Source of the DNA: Candidatus Woesearchaeota archaeon
Lineage (GTDB): Archaea; Nanobdellota; Nanobdellia; Woesearchaeales; JABGXB01
Assembly: GCA_018675975.1 (NCBI GenBank)
Contig: JABGXB010000002.1
Coordinates: 256,098 to 320,097, forward strand
Direction: 5' to 3'
DNA length: 64,000 bases
This document shows positions 40,299 through 48,989 of the stretch, piece by piece. The notes under the pieces are model-generated. The model did not search any database. It was not told where the DNA came from and saw nothing but the letters and a program-made list of their open reading frames with translations. The position numbers and the translations under genes were made by a program. The number at the start of each line of letters is the position of its first letter. The first letter of the stretch is position 1.

Positions 40299-40811
40299 AT
40301 GAATGTAAATAAAGAAATCAAAATAGAGAAAGTAACATTGAATATAGGTTCAGGTAAAGATCAATCTAAATTAGAACGAGGATTAATATTATTAGAAAAA
40401 ATAGCAAATAAAAAACCAGTTAGATGTAAAACAGATAAAAGAATACAAACTTGGAGTATCAGAAAAGGTTTACCGATTGGAACAAAAGTTACAATTAGAG
40501 GAGATGAAGTAAAAGAAATATTAAATAATCTTTTACATGCAAGAGATTTTATTTTAAAACCAACACAAATAGATCAAGGTGGAAATTTATCATTTGGAAT
40601 TCATGAATATATTGACATTAAAGGAATAGACTACATACAAGAAGTTGGTGTAATGGGTCTTGAATGCACAGTAACCTTATTTAGAAATGGATATAGAATA
40701 AAAAATAGAAAAAGAAATATTAGAAAAGTTGGAAAAAGCCACCGTATCACAAAAGAAGAAGCATTAGACTTTTTTAAAGAAAATTTTAAAATAAATTTTG
40801 GAGAAGAATAA
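40299..40811 (+). CDS. rpl5: 50S ribosomal protein L5
   Basis: This 170-residue L5 has [49 protein letters not shown] (positions 30-57) and [20 protein letters not shown], a 5S rRNA binding protein of the central protuberance. The C-terminal [17 protein letters not shown] is archaeal. It is immediately followed by rps14 after one base. Confidence 0.95.
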   Translation: MNVNKEIKIEKVTLNIGSGKDQSKLERGLILLEKIANKKPVRCKTDKRIQTWSIRKGLPIGTKVTIRGDEVKEILNNLLHARDFILKPTQIDQGGNLSFGIHEYIDIKGIDYIQEVGVMGLECTVTLFRNGYRIKNRKRNIRKVGKSHRITKEEALDFFKENFKINFGEE

Positions 40812-40812
40812 A

Positions 40813-41043
40813 ATGACTGCAAGTGACCCAAAAAAAATGCTTAAACAGATTGAACATAAAACTGCTAAAGCAAATAAATTTAGAAAACATAACTTAGGTA
40901 AAAAAAGAACATGCGGTTTTACAACTAAAAAATGTCAAAGGTGTGGTAGAATTAAAGGACATTTAGATCAATATAGATTAGATTTATGCAGACAATGTTT
41001 TAGAGACGTTGCAATAAAAATAGGATTTAAAAAATATAATTGA
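40813..41043 (+). CDS. rps14: 30S ribosomal protein S14 (zinc-binding)
   Basis: From ATG 40813 this protein has 76 residues. The zinc site is CGF...KKCQRCGR and [10 protein letters not shown], with C-x2-C pairs typical of the archaeal S14/S29 type. An upstream in-frame ATG at 40798 would overlap rpl5 and adds residues outside the family, so the later ATG is preferred. It ends KIGFKKYN, the usual archaeal C terminus. Confidence 0.94.
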   Translation: MTASDPKKMLKQIEHKTAKANKFRKHNLGKKRTCGFTTKKCQRCGRIKGHLDQYRLDLCRQCFRDVAIKIGFKKYN

Positions 41044-41057
41044 GGAAATCAAAAAAA

Positions 41058-41447
41058 ATGATGAACGATACAATTGCTGGAAACCTGTCAAACATATTAA
41101 ATTATGAAAAAACAGGAAAGAGTGAAATTGAAATTAGATTTAATTCTAAACTATTTAGATTGATTTTAGAAATTATGAATGAAAAGGGATATGTTGGAAA
41201 ATACAAAATTATTGAAAATAATATTGGTAACAAATTAATTATTGATTTAATTGGAAAAATAAATAATTGTGGTAGTATTAAACCAAGATTTCCTGTAAAA
41301 GTTTCTGAATACACAAAATTTGAAAAAAGATTCCTTCCTGCACACAATTTTGGTATATTAATTGTATCAACAAATAAAGGATTAATGACACATGACAAAG
41401 CAAAAGAATTAAAACTTGGTGGAAAACTAATTGCATTCGTATATTAA
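41058..41447 (+). CDS. rps8: 30S ribosomal protein S8
   Basis: From ATG 41058 this 129-residue S8 opens MMNDTIAGNLSNILNYEKTG and carries KPRFPVKVSEYTKFEKRFLP and the conserved GILIVSTNKGLMTHDKAKE RNA-binding end. A GAGGAAAT ribosome binding site lies 10 bases upstream and favours this start over the TTG at 41040. S8 binds 16S rRNA helix 21. rpl6 begins after one base. Confidence 0.93.
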   Translation: MMNDTIAGNLSNILNYEKTGKSEIEIRFNSKLFRLILEIMNEKGYVGKYKIIENNIGNKLIIDLIGKINNCGSIKPRFPVKVSEYTKFEKRFLPAHNFGILIVSTNKGLMTHDKAKELKLGGKLIAFVY

Positions 41448-41448
41448 A

Positions 41449-42000
41449 ATGAAAAGTAAAAAAAAACCTTTAATTAAAAAAATTGAAATAGAACAATCAA
41501 TAAATGTTGAAGTTAATAATAATGCTGTAACAATTAAGGGTGAAAAAGGAGAAATATCAAGAAAATTCAACTCAAAATCAATCATAATAAAAACCGAAGA
41601 AAATAAAATTATAGTAGATTCAATTAAAGAAAAAAAAAAAGAAAAAAAAATGGTTAATACAATTGTAGCACATTTAAAAAATATGATTAAAGGTGTTACA
41701 AAAGGATTTGAATATGAACTTTCAGCAGTATTTAAACATTTTCCAATGACTTTAGAAGTTAAAAACAATAAAGTATTAATTAAAAATTTCCTTGGAGAAA
41801 AAGTACCAAGAGAATGTGAAATAGTTGAAGGTGTAAATGTTAATTTAACAGGACAAAAATTTATATTAAGTGGAATAGATAAAGAAAAAGTTGGATCTAT
41901 GGCATCAAGATTAGAATTAATTACTCGAGTAACAAAAATGGATAGAAGAATATTTCAAGATGGTATATTCATAACAAGAAAAGATAATAAAATAATTTAA
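41449..42000 (+). CDS. rpl6: 50S ribosomal protein L6
   Basis: From ATG 41449 this protein has 183 residues with the two repeated alpha-beta domains of L6: INVEVNNNAVTIKGEKGEIS, then FPMTLEVKNNKVLIKNFLGEK and DKEKVGSMASRLELITRV. It sits near the factor-binding site. The upstream in-frame ATG at 41431 lies inside rps8 and is not used. rpl32e starts one base after the stop. Confidence 0.94.
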   Translation: MKSKKKPLIKKIEIEQSINVEVNNNAVTIKGEKGEISRKFNSKSIIIKTEENKIIVDSIKEKKKEKKMVNTIVAHLKNMIKGVTKGFEYELSAVFKHFPMTLEVKNNKVLIKNFLGEKVPRECEIVEGVNVNLTGQKFILSGIDKEKVGSMASRLELITRVTKMDRRIFQDGIFITRKDNKII

Positions 42001-42001
42001 A

Positions 42002-42526
42002 ATGGAAAAATTACTAAAAATCAAAATCGAGCAGAATAAAAAAAGACCAAATTTTTTAGCTCAAGATTCACACAAACTTAAAAGAATTAAAAATAAATGG
42101 AGAAAAGGAAGAGGTAGTGATAGTAAAGTTAGACATAAATTAAAAGGAAGAAAAATGAGAGTTGAAGATGGTTATAGAACTCCAAGAAAAGTTAGAGGTT
42201 TAACACTAACTGGATTAAAAAAATTATATATTAGTAATATTGATCAATTAAATAATGCATCATTAGAAAATGTATGTATTGTAATTAATAAAACAGTTGG
42301 AATGAGAAAAAAAATTGAAATAATTAAATTATGTATTAATAAAAAATTAAAAATATTGGGTTGTAAAAAACCAGAAGAATTAATTAAAAATCAAGAAGAC
42401 AAGTTTAAGAACAAAAAAGAAACTAATGTAAAAGAAAAAAAAGTAAAGACAGAAAATAAGTCAGAAGAAAAAGCAAAAGAAGTTAATAAAAAAGAAATAA
42501 AAGAAGAAAATAATACTGAAAAATGA
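42002..42526 (+). CDS. rpl32e: 50S ribosomal protein L32e
   Basis: This 174-residue L32e has RPNFLAQDSHKLKRIKNKWR, KGRGSDSKVRHKLKGRKMR and GYRTPRKVRGLTLTG, then IVINKTVGMRKKIEIIKLC near 97-115. About 45 residues of charged, Lys/Glu-rich extension follow, longer than usual. L32e is archaeal/eukaryotic only. The stop overlaps rpl19e by 4 bases. Confidence 0.94.
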   Translation: MEKLLKIKIEQNKKRPNFLAQDSHKLKRIKNKWRKGRGSDSKVRHKLKGRKMRVEDGYRTPRKVRGLTLTGLKKLYISNIDQLNNASLENVCIVINKTVGMRKKIEIIKLCINKKLKILGCKKPEELIKNQEDKFKNKKETNVKEKKVKTENKSEEKAKEVNKKEIKEENNTEK

Positions 42527-42975
42527 AATTAAGAACACAAAAACGATTGGCAAGTACTGTATTAAAATGTTCACCAAAAAGAGTAAAGTTTAACTTAGAA
42601 TCATTAGAGAAAATTAAAGCTGCAATAAGAAAATTTGATATAAAAGGTTTAATCAAAGAAAAAAGTATAATTAAAATTCAAAAAAAAGGAGTTAGTAGAG
42701 TTCGTGCAAATAAAATAAAATCCCAAAAATCTAAAGGTAGAAGAAAGGGAGATGGTTCAGCAAAAGGAGTACGAAGAAATTTAAATTCAAATAAAAGAGC
42801 ATGGATAAATAAAATAAGATCACAAAGAGAATTAATTAAAAGAGTAAGAGAAAATGAAATATGTTCAAAAGAAACATGTAGAGATTTATACAGAAAAGCT
42901 GGAGGAGGTTTTTTTAGGAACACTCGACACATTAAATTATACATTAAAGATCATAACTTAATAACTAAAAAATGA
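42523..42975 (+). CDS. rpl19e: 50S ribosomal protein L19e
   Basis: This 150-residue L19e is nearly all helix and basic: TQKRLASTVLKCSPKRVKF, GVSRVRANKIKSQKSKGRRK and KGVRRNLNSNKRAWINKIRS, then LYRKAGGGFFRNTRHIKLYI. It forms an intersubunit bridge. L19e is restricted to archaea and eukaryotes. It overlaps rpl18 by 4 bases. Confidence 0.95.
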   Translation: MKLRTQKRLASTVLKCSPKRVKFNLESLEKIKAAIRKFDIKGLIKEKSIIKIQKKGVSRVRANKIKSQKSKGRRKGDGSAKGVRRNLNSNKRAWINKIRSQRELIKRVRENEICSKETCRDLYRKAGGGFFRNTRHIKLYIKDHNLITKK

Positions 42976-43538
42976 AAAAAAACTATACTGTAAAAAACAG
43001 AAGGAAAAGAGAACAAAAAACAGATTATGCAAAAAGATTAAAATTGTTAAAATCTAAAATACCTAGATTTGTTGTAAGAATTAGTAATAATGATGTTACA
43101 ATACAAATAATAGATTTTAATCCAAAAGGAGATACTGTACATTTAACAATTAACGGAAGTACATTAACAAAACAAGGTTACAAAGGAAGTAAATCAAATA
43201 TGTGTTCAGCATATTTATTAGGTTTATTAGCCGCTAAAATGGCATTAAAAAAAAACATATCAAAAGTATGTGTTGATACTGGTTTAAAATTAATGAATAA
43301 AGGAAATAAAATATATGCAACAATAAAAGGAGCAATTGAAGGTGGATTAAATGTACCTTGTAAAGAAGAAATGCTCCCAAGTGAAGAGAGAATTAATGGA
43401 AAACATATTGAAGAATATAGTAATTTATTAAAAGAAAAATCTCAAGTTAAATTTTCAAAAATTGTAAAAAATGGATTAAATCCATCAGATTACTCAAAAC
43501 ACATAGAAAGTGTTAAAACTAAAATATTATCACTATAG
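42972..43538 (+). CDS. rpl18: 50S ribosomal protein L18
   Basis: This 188-residue L18 has the archaeal extension YTVKNRRKREQKTDYAKRLKLL, then the 5S-binding core RFVVRISNNDVTIQIIDFNP, YKGSKSNMCSAYLLGLLAAK and a GAIEGGLNVPCKEEMLPSEERINGKHI end (positions 117-143). It works with L5 on 5S rRNA. A 14-base gap with no strong ribosome binding site precedes rps5. Confidence 0.95.
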   Translation: MKKNYTVKNRRKREQKTDYAKRLKLLKSKIPRFVVRISNNDVTIQIIDFNPKGDTVHLTINGSTLTKQGYKGSKSNMCSAYLLGLLAAKMALKKNISKVCVDTGLKLMNKGNKIYATIKGAIEGGLNVPCKEEMLPSEERINGKHIEEYSNLLKEKSQVKFSKIVKNGLNPSDYSKHIESVKTKILSL

Positions 43539-43552
43539 ATAATTCAATAAAA

Positions 43553-44308
43553 ATGGCTGAAATGGTATATCAAGAAAGACAAACAAGGGAAGAAAAGTTA
43601 AAAAAAGAATCTGAAGAGAAATTACTAAATTGGGTTCCTAAAACAGAATTAGGAAAATTGGTTAAAGAAGGTAAAATTACTGACATAGATCAAATATTTA
43701 GTTTAAGATACAAAATTAAAGAACCCGAAATTTTAGATTATTTATGTCCAAATAGTACATTAGAATTATTAAATATAGGACAAGTTAAAGGTAAGTTTGG
43801 TGGTGGAAAAAGAAGAACTTTTAGACAAACCCAAAAAAAAACAAAAGAAGGAAATAAACCATCATTTTCAACTTATGCAGTATTTGGAAATGAAAACGGT
43901 TATGTTGGTTTAGGTTATGGTAAAAGTCGAGAAACAATTCCAGCAAGAGAAAAAGCATATAGAAATGCAAAAATTAATTTAATTAAAATAAGAAGAGGAT
44001 CTGGATCTTGGGAAGATGATAGTATAGAACCACATTCAATACCATTTAAAATATCAGGACAATGTTCGTCAGTTCATGTTGAATTATTACCTGCACCATT
44101 AGGTACTGGACTTGTATGTCATAAAGAAGTTGCAAAAGTACTAAAAGCTGCTGGAATAAAAAATATAAGATCAAATATTAGAGGAAATAGTAGTTCAGCG
44201 ATTAACTTATTAAAAGCATTAGAAAAAGCATTAATGATGCTTACAAAAACAAAAATAAATGAAAGTCACATTGAAAAATTAGGAATAGTTGACGGAATTA
44301 TAAAATGA
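43553..44308 (+). CDS. rps5: 30S ribosomal protein S5
   Basis: This 251-residue S5 has an archaeal N-terminal helix region with NWVPKTELGKLVKEGKITDI, the double-stranded RNA-binding domain (GNENGYVGLGYGKSRETIPA) and the C-terminal domain with PAPLGTGLVCHKEVAKVLKA and GNSSSAINLLKALEKAL. It acts in decoding accuracy. rpl30 overlaps by 4 bases. Confidence 0.95.
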   Translation: MAEMVYQERQTREEKLKKESEEKLLNWVPKTELGKLVKEGKITDIDQIFSLRYKIKEPEILDYLCPNSTLELLNIGQVKGKFGGGKRRTFRQTQKKTKEGNKPSFSTYAVFGNENGYVGLGYGKSRETIPAREKAYRNAKINLIKIRRGSGSWEDDSIEPHSIPFKISGQCSSVHVELLPAPLGTGLVCHKEVAKVLKAAGIKNIRSNIRGNSSSAINLLKALEKALMMLTKTKINESHIEKLGIVDGIIK

Positions 44309-44679
44309 AAATAGCATTAATTAGAATAAGAGGACAAACTGGAATTAGAAAAGATATAAAGGATACTCTAACAATGTTAAACTTACACAAAAATAATTAT
44401 TGCTCAATAATTGAATTAAGTGATTCAAATAAAAATATGGTTAAAAAAGTTGAAAATTTCATCACATGGGGAGAAATTGATACAGAAACAGAAAAATTAC
44501 TAAGTGAAAAAAAATTAGAAAAAGATGGAAGAGACCCAAGTAAAAATAAAAAATACTTTAGATTAAATCCACCAGTAGGCGGATTTGAAAGAAAAGGTAT
44601 AAAAAAACATTTTACAATTGGTGGTGCGTTAGGTTATAGAAATAATAAAATTAATGATTTAATTAAAAAAATGATTTAA
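44305..44679 (+). CDS. rpl30: 50S ribosomal protein L30
   Basis: This 124-residue L30 has ALIRIRGQTGIRKDIKDTL, a conserved LNLHKNNYCSIIE turn and GDPS-like DGRDPSKNKKYFRLNPPVGG, ending KKHFTIGGALGYRNNKINDL. It is shorter than many archaeal L30 proteins, mainly in the middle linker, but complete at both ends. The position between S5 and L15 is standard. Confidence 0.94.
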   Translation: MKIALIRIRGQTGIRKDIKDTLTMLNLHKNNYCSIIELSDSNKNMVKKVENFITWGEIDTETEKLLSEKKLEKDGRDPSKNKKYFRLNPPVGGFERKGIKKHFTIGGALGYRNNKINDLIKKMI

Positions 44680-44683
44680 AAAA

Positions 44684-45172
44684 ATGGCAAGAAAAGAAAA
44701 AAGAAAATCAAATAAGATGAGAGCTCGTACAACTCACGGATGGGGATCTATGAAAAAACATAGAGGAGCAGGTAATAGAGGAGGTAGAGGTAATGCCGGA
44801 TCTACCAAACAAAGAGCACAATTATATTTAGGTAAAGGATTAAATAAAAAAGGATTTAAAAATTTAAATAGTTCCAAAAAAGAATTTATTACAATAAACA
44901 CACTAGAATTAAATAGCTTATATGAAAGAATGCTAAAAAGTGGTAAAATAAAACAAAGTGATAATATAATTAATATTGATTTAAATTTATTAGGTATTGA
45001 AAAATTATTAGCAAAAGGAACAGTTGATAAAAAATTTAATATAAATGTATTAATTGCAAGTAAAAAAGCAATTGAAAAAATTGAATCTGTTGGTGGAAAA
45101 GTAAATTTATTATCCACAAAAAATACAGAAGAAGAAGAAGACAATTCTCAAGAAGAAGTTTCTGAAAAATAA
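44684..45172 (+). CDS. rpl15: 50S ribosomal protein L15
   Basis: This 162-residue L15 has the glycine-rich rRNA-binding start THGWGSMKKHRGAGNRGGRG, then AQLYLGKGLNKKGFKNLN and the C-terminal domain (LLGIEKLLAKGTVDKKFNINV). The last 20 residues are acidic. It ends the ribosomal run; secY, usually next, is displaced behind three minus-strand genes. Its 3' end overlaps the convergent gene at 45148 by 25 bases. Confidence 0.95.
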   Translation: MARKEKRKSNKMRARTTHGWGSMKKHRGAGNRGGRGNAGSTKQRAQLYLGKGLNKKGFKNLNSSKKEFITINTLELNSLYERMLKSGKIKQSDNIINIDLNLLGIEKLLAKGTVDKKFNINVLIASKKAIEKIESVGGKVNLLSTKNTEEEEDNSQEEVSEK

Positions 45173-45735
45173 TTTTTTATAGTATCTTGTTTTGTAAAAT
45201 AACTCTTAGTTTTTAATATAGACTCCGTTAAAAACTTAGGAAAATGGGAAAACATTGTATTAAAACCTTGATGTTTAAAATCAATTTCAACTTGCTCCAG
45301 ACCTGAAGTCAAATCAAATAAGTTAGAACTATTTTCTAAAAAAAGAATATCAATTAATTGTTTTTGATTTTTTGATAAATTTAATTTATACAATGGAATT
45401 TTGAAAAATCCAAATTCAGTCATGTTCACATTAACACCACCATATTTAAATTTATGATCTTTATCCTTCATTTGTTCCAATTCACAAGGTTTAAATGGAG
45501 TTCCCCGTCTATAATTTTTTTCCAATTGATTAAACGTACCATAAAAATACAAAGAACTATCAAACAAAGTCAAACAATTTGTTTCTCTTCCAAAAATAAA
45601 ATTAGCACAAATATTTTCAATAGAGTCCATACCACCAATTGAATTAAATTTCATTACACCCCGTATATCATCACCCGCAAGAAAACCCTTTATATTAAAT
45701 GAATATCTTAAATTGCGCCTAATATCATAAACCAT
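45148..45735 (-). CDS. Unknown protein between rpl15 and secY
   Basis: From ATG 45735 this protein has 195 residues (an upstream TTG at 45747 is possible). It opens VYDIRRNLRYSFNIKGFLAG and contains FNSIGGMDSIENICANFIFG and FKYGGVNVNMTEFGFFKIPL. It is soluble with mixed alpha/beta character and is not recognised. Its last codons overlap rpl15 antisense by 25 bases. It lies downstream of a secreted protein on the same strand. Confidence 0.6.
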   Translation of the reverse strand: MVYDIRRNLRYSFNIKGFLAGDDIRGVMKFNSIGGMDSIENICANFIFGRETNCLTLFDSSLYFYGTFNQLEKNYRRGTPFKPCELEQMKDKDHKFKYGGVNVNMTEFGFFKIPLYKLNLSKNQKQLIDILFLENSSNLFDLTSGLEQVEIDFKHQGFNTMFSHFPKFLTESILKTKSYFTKQDTIKNYFSETSS

Positions 45736-45766
45736 ACGAATTAACAAAAATGCATATTTATAAGCT

Positions 45767-46606
45767 TTATTTTATTTCAGCAAAGACATTTGCAACCAAA
45801 GGTGAGTCACTAATATCACTTCCATTTAATGTTAATTTTAGATCAGAAGGTAAATCAAAAATTATATCATTATTTATATTATAGAAATTTAATTTGTTTT
45901 TATAATTTACAATAAGTGTTTCAATTTTATTTATCGATCTAACATCTTTTGGAAAAAATTTAATTAAAACATTTTCATCAACATTTACAATATTAAATGT
46001 ATCTTTATCAATTAATATATTTTTTTCATAATTTAAAATTTCAGACTCAACAATATTACTATCTCCTCCCAAATCTCTAATTAATTTATCTTTTACTAAA
46101 TCCATATTAGGATATAAAGAAAATGCATAATAATAAACACCATTTAATTTTTCATCAGATAATCTTTTAATTTCACTACTTTCAATATCACTAATTAAAT
46201 CAATAATTTGATCATTATTGTTCCAAATATCAGAAGTAATTGGAAAAGATTCCCAAATACCATTAATTTTAGAATATACCAAATTCCCATCAACATAAGT
46301 TTTGGTTTTAATATTTTTTTGTTGACCTGAAGATAATGAAATAACCGAAGAATCAATAAACATTAATTTATTTATTAAATCCATATCAATATGGGAAAAT
46401 ATTTTATTATTATAACTAACTGATTCATTATTAATAGTAATTTCATATTCCAAATTAACATTTAAAGAATAACTTTCTAACTGTTTTGTATTATTTAATA
46501 AAATTGATTTTATATCAATATCATTAATTGGCATTAAATATATAGAAATTAATGCAACTGATAATAAAATCACAATTAAAAATATTAATTTGTTCATTTT
46601 ATTCAT
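45767..46606 (-). CDS. Secreted or membrane-anchored protein, LolA/LppX-like fold possible
   Basis: This 279-residue protein has an N-terminal hydrophobic helix (about 7-26) and an extracytoplasmic domain of alternating strands: YSLNVNLEYEITINNE, KTYVDGNLVYSKINGIWESF and NILIDKDTFNIVNVDENVLIKF (positions 193-214). Strand order with a short helix pair recalls the LolA/LppX half-barrel proteins that bind lipids, but this is a pattern-based guess. It lacks a lipobox cysteine. It is 41 bases from the GDPD gene on the same strand. Confidence 0.6.
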   Translation of the reverse strand: MNKMNKLIFLIVILLSVALISIYLMPINDIDIKSILLNNTKQLESYSLNVNLEYEITINNESVSYNNKIFSHIDMDLINKLMFIDSSVISLSSGQQKNIKTKTYVDGNLVYSKINGIWESFPITSDIWNNNDQIIDLISDIESSEIKRLSDEKLNGVYYYAFSLYPNMDLVKDKLIRDLGGDSNIVESEILNYEKNILIDKDTFNIVNVDENVLIKFFPKDVRSINKIETLIVNYKNKLNFYNINNDIIFDLPSDLKLTLNGSDISDSPLVANVFAEIK

Positions 46607-46647
46607 AAAAATAGTATAAATCTTTAATTTTTAAAATTACCTTAAAA

Positions 46648-47397
46648 TTAATTTTTAGTTATAATTTTTTTTTGGGGTTTTAAATTATTAATTAATAGAG
46701 AATCGGCATTTAATTTTTTATAATGATCTGCAATTTCAAAAGGAATATCAGTAGTTATACCAAAAACCCCAAATTTAATATATTTATTACATTTTTTTAA
46801 AGAATTTATTGTAAAAACAATATCTTTAATATTATTATCCACATATTTTTGATGAGTTTTTTTTGTAAATAAAAATGAATCTCCAATACTGACATATTTA
46901 ATATTATATTTTTTAAAATCACTAATTAAATCTAATTTAGGAATTAAACTCATATGACATAAATTTACAAATCTATTTTGTTTCCTTATATTTTTTAATT
47001 TTTCAATAAAAAAAGAGCCAATAATATAATCCTTACAATTTAATTCCTCTAATTTTTTTAAAACTAAAAATTCATTACAAGTATTTTTTATTTCGAAAAA
47101 AAATTTAGTTTTGCCATTTAATAATTTAATAATATAATCTAAAGTTAATACTTCAGTCCCATCAGAACATAAATCTAAAATTTCTTTATGAGTTAAAGAA
47201 CTAATAACACCTTTTTTTTTAAAAATTCGCCTTAAGCTATTATCATGAGATATAATAATTTGACCATCTTTTGTTTGACGCAAATCAATTTCAATATATT
47301 CAACTTTATTATGTATAGCAGTAAATATAGCTTCAAAAGAATTTTCTACAAAATAATTACTATTTCCTCTATGTGCAACTATAATTGGTAAAGTCAT
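46648..47397 (-). CDS. Glycerophosphodiester phosphodiesterase (GDPD)
   Basis: This 249-residue protein is a GDPD TIM barrel: IIVAHRGNSNYFVENSFEA near the N terminus gives the catalytic HR and ENS, EYIEIDLRQTKDGQIIISHD gives the metal-binding E-x-D and the catalytic histidine, and FFFEIKN provides the next acidic residue. These enzymes release glycerol phosphate from glycerophosphodiesters. No signal peptide is present, so it acts in the cytoplasm. It is divergent from secY with a 91-base gap that contains the secY promoter. Confidence 0.92.
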   Translation of the reverse strand: MTLPIIVAHRGNSNYFVENSFEAIFTAIHNKVEYIEIDLRQTKDGQIIISHDNSLRRIFKKKGVISSLTHKEILDLCSDGTEVLTLDYIIKLLNGKTKFFFEIKNTCNEFLVLKKLEELNCKDYIIGSFFIEKLKNIRKQNRFVNLCHMSLIPKLDLISDFKKYNIKYVSIGDSFLFTKKTHQKYVDNNIKDIVFTINSLKKCNKYIKFGVFGITTDIPFEIADHYKKLNADSLLINNLKPQKKIITKN

Positions 47398-47449
47398 AAG
47401 AAAAATAAATTTATTTTGTTTTTAAATCTATTTTAAAAATCAAGTTAGC

Positions 47450-47459
47450 TTTATAAATA
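47450..47459 (+). promoter_or_regulatory. TATA box of secY
   Basis: TTTATAAATA lies 30-39 bases before the secY ATG in the divergent gap with the GDPD gene. It gives secY its own promoter, as needed after its separation from the ribosomal operon. An AATAGGAT stretch just before the ATG is a weak ribosome binding site. Confidence 0.55.
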
Positions 47460-47488
47460 AGACATAATTTTTAGCAATAGGATAAAAA

Positions 47489-48988
47489 ATGGGTTTATTA
47501 GACGGATTGATTTCATTAATACCAGAAGTTTCCAAACCGATGGAAAAAAAGTTATCATTTAAAAAAAAATTGTACTGGACACTTGCAATTTTAATAGGAT
47601 TCTTTATTTTAGGTACATTACCTCTTTATGGTTTAGGTGAAGATAGATTAGCTCAATTTGAAACATTATCTATAATCATTGGAGCAAGTTTTGGTTCATT
47701 AATGACATTAGGTATTGGTCCAATTGTAACTGCATCAATTGTATTATCATTATTACAAGGTTCAGGTATAATTAATTTTGATACATCAACAGAAGTTGGT
47801 AAAAAAAGATATCATGGTATTAGTAGATTATTAGGTTTAGGTTTTGTATTATTTGAAGCAATTGTTTATGTAAAATTAGGAGCACTTGCACCAGCAACTG
47901 TCATAGATGGTATAGCAATGAATTTTGGTGCACAAAAAGTTATTGAATCATTATTAATATTACAATTAATTATAGGTGGTTTTGTTGTACTCTTAATGGA
48001 TGATGTAATTAACAAATGGGGATTTGGTTCCGGAATATCATTATTTATTGTAGCGGGTGTTGCACAACAATTAGTTATGAGAATATTTAATCCATTTAAT
48101 GATACAGGAAGTTGGGCACTTGGACTCGATATTGTAAATTGGCAAGCAACAGGATTTTTTTGGTCATCAATTTCAACTGCAATGAGTGCCAATTGGCAAG
48201 GATTTTTTTTAGCATTTTTACCAATACTCTCAACAGTTTTAGTTTTTTCAATTTGTGTATTTGTACAATCAATGAAAATTGAAATACCGTTACAAATTGC
48301 AAGATATGGTGGATTTTCATATAGACATCCTTTAAACTTTTTATATACAAGTAATATTCCTGTAATATTTATTGCAGCATTACTTGCAAATGTACAATTA
48401 TTATCAACAGTTATGAATAACTGGGTTAATTCAGGAAGTGAATTTATTTCACAAAACATTATAGGACAATCAATTGGTTGGTTTACAAATAATGTAATAG
48501 GTCAAATTGGGGCAGGTTCAAGTATTGCAGGAACTGGTATTTCAGGATGGGCAACTGCACCAAATGTATTAAATAGTGTAATTACACAAAAAACATTATT
48601 ATTAGGAACAGATTTTTATTTATGGATTTTAGGTTACACAATACTTTTAGTTATTGGTTCAATGATTTTTGCAATGTTCTGGGTTCAAACAAGTGGTGCT
48701 GATGCACATAGTTTATCTAAAAGCTTATTCAAAAGTGGATTACAAATTCCAGGAACTAGATCAGATCCAAGAATTCTTGAAAGACATTTATCAAGATATA
48801 TAATGCCACTTACAATAATGGGTGGTATTGCCGTAGGATTATTAGCTGCATTTGCAGATTTAATGGGAGCTGCAACATCAGGTACAGGTATATTATTAGC
48901 AGTAATGATTATATACAAAATGTATGAAGATATTGCAAAAGAACATATGGGAGACTTTAATCCTGCATTTAAAAAAATGATTGCATAA
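47489..48988 (+). CDS. secY: Protein translocase subunit SecY
   Basis: This 499-residue protein is the SecY/Sec61-alpha channel with ten transmembrane helices. It opens with ISLIPEVSKPMEKKLSFKKK, the archaeal N terminus, and has TLPLYGLGEDRL at the plug region, GSGISLFIVAGVAQQLV and a late conserved cytosolic loop (KSLFKSGLQIPGTRSDPRIL). Archaeal SecY proteins are about 430-490 residues, so the length is normal. EMC3/DUF106 follows at one base distance. SecE and Sec61-beta are not in the window. Confidence 0.96.
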   Translation: MGLLDGLISLIPEVSKPMEKKLSFKKKLYWTLAILIGFFILGTLPLYGLGEDRLAQFETLSIIIGASFGSLMTLGIGPIVTASIVLSLLQGSGIINFDTSTEVGKKRYHGISRLLGLGFVLFEAIVYVKLGALAPATVIDGIAMNFGAQKVIESLLILQLIIGGFVVLLMDDVINKWGFGSGISLFIVAGVAQQLVMRIFNPFNDTGSWALGLDIVNWQATGFFWSSISTAMSANWQGFFLAFLPILSTVLVFSICVFVQSMKIEIPLQIARYGGFSYRHPLNFLYTSNIPVIFIAALLANVQLLSTVMNNWVNSGSEFISQNIIGQSIGWFTNNVIGQIGAGSSIAGTGISGWATAPNVLNSVITQKTLLLGTDFYLWILGYTILLVIGSMIFAMFWVQTSGADAHSLSKSLFKSGLQIPGTRSDPRILERHLSRYIMPLTIMGGIAVGLLAAFADLMGAATSGTGILLAVMIIYKMYEDIAKEHMGDFNPAFKKMIA

Positions 48989-48989
48989 A

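Noticed and set aside
47866-48459. Long minus-strand open frame inside secY
   Set aside because: It is an antisense shadow of a conserved gene; secY explains the region fully.
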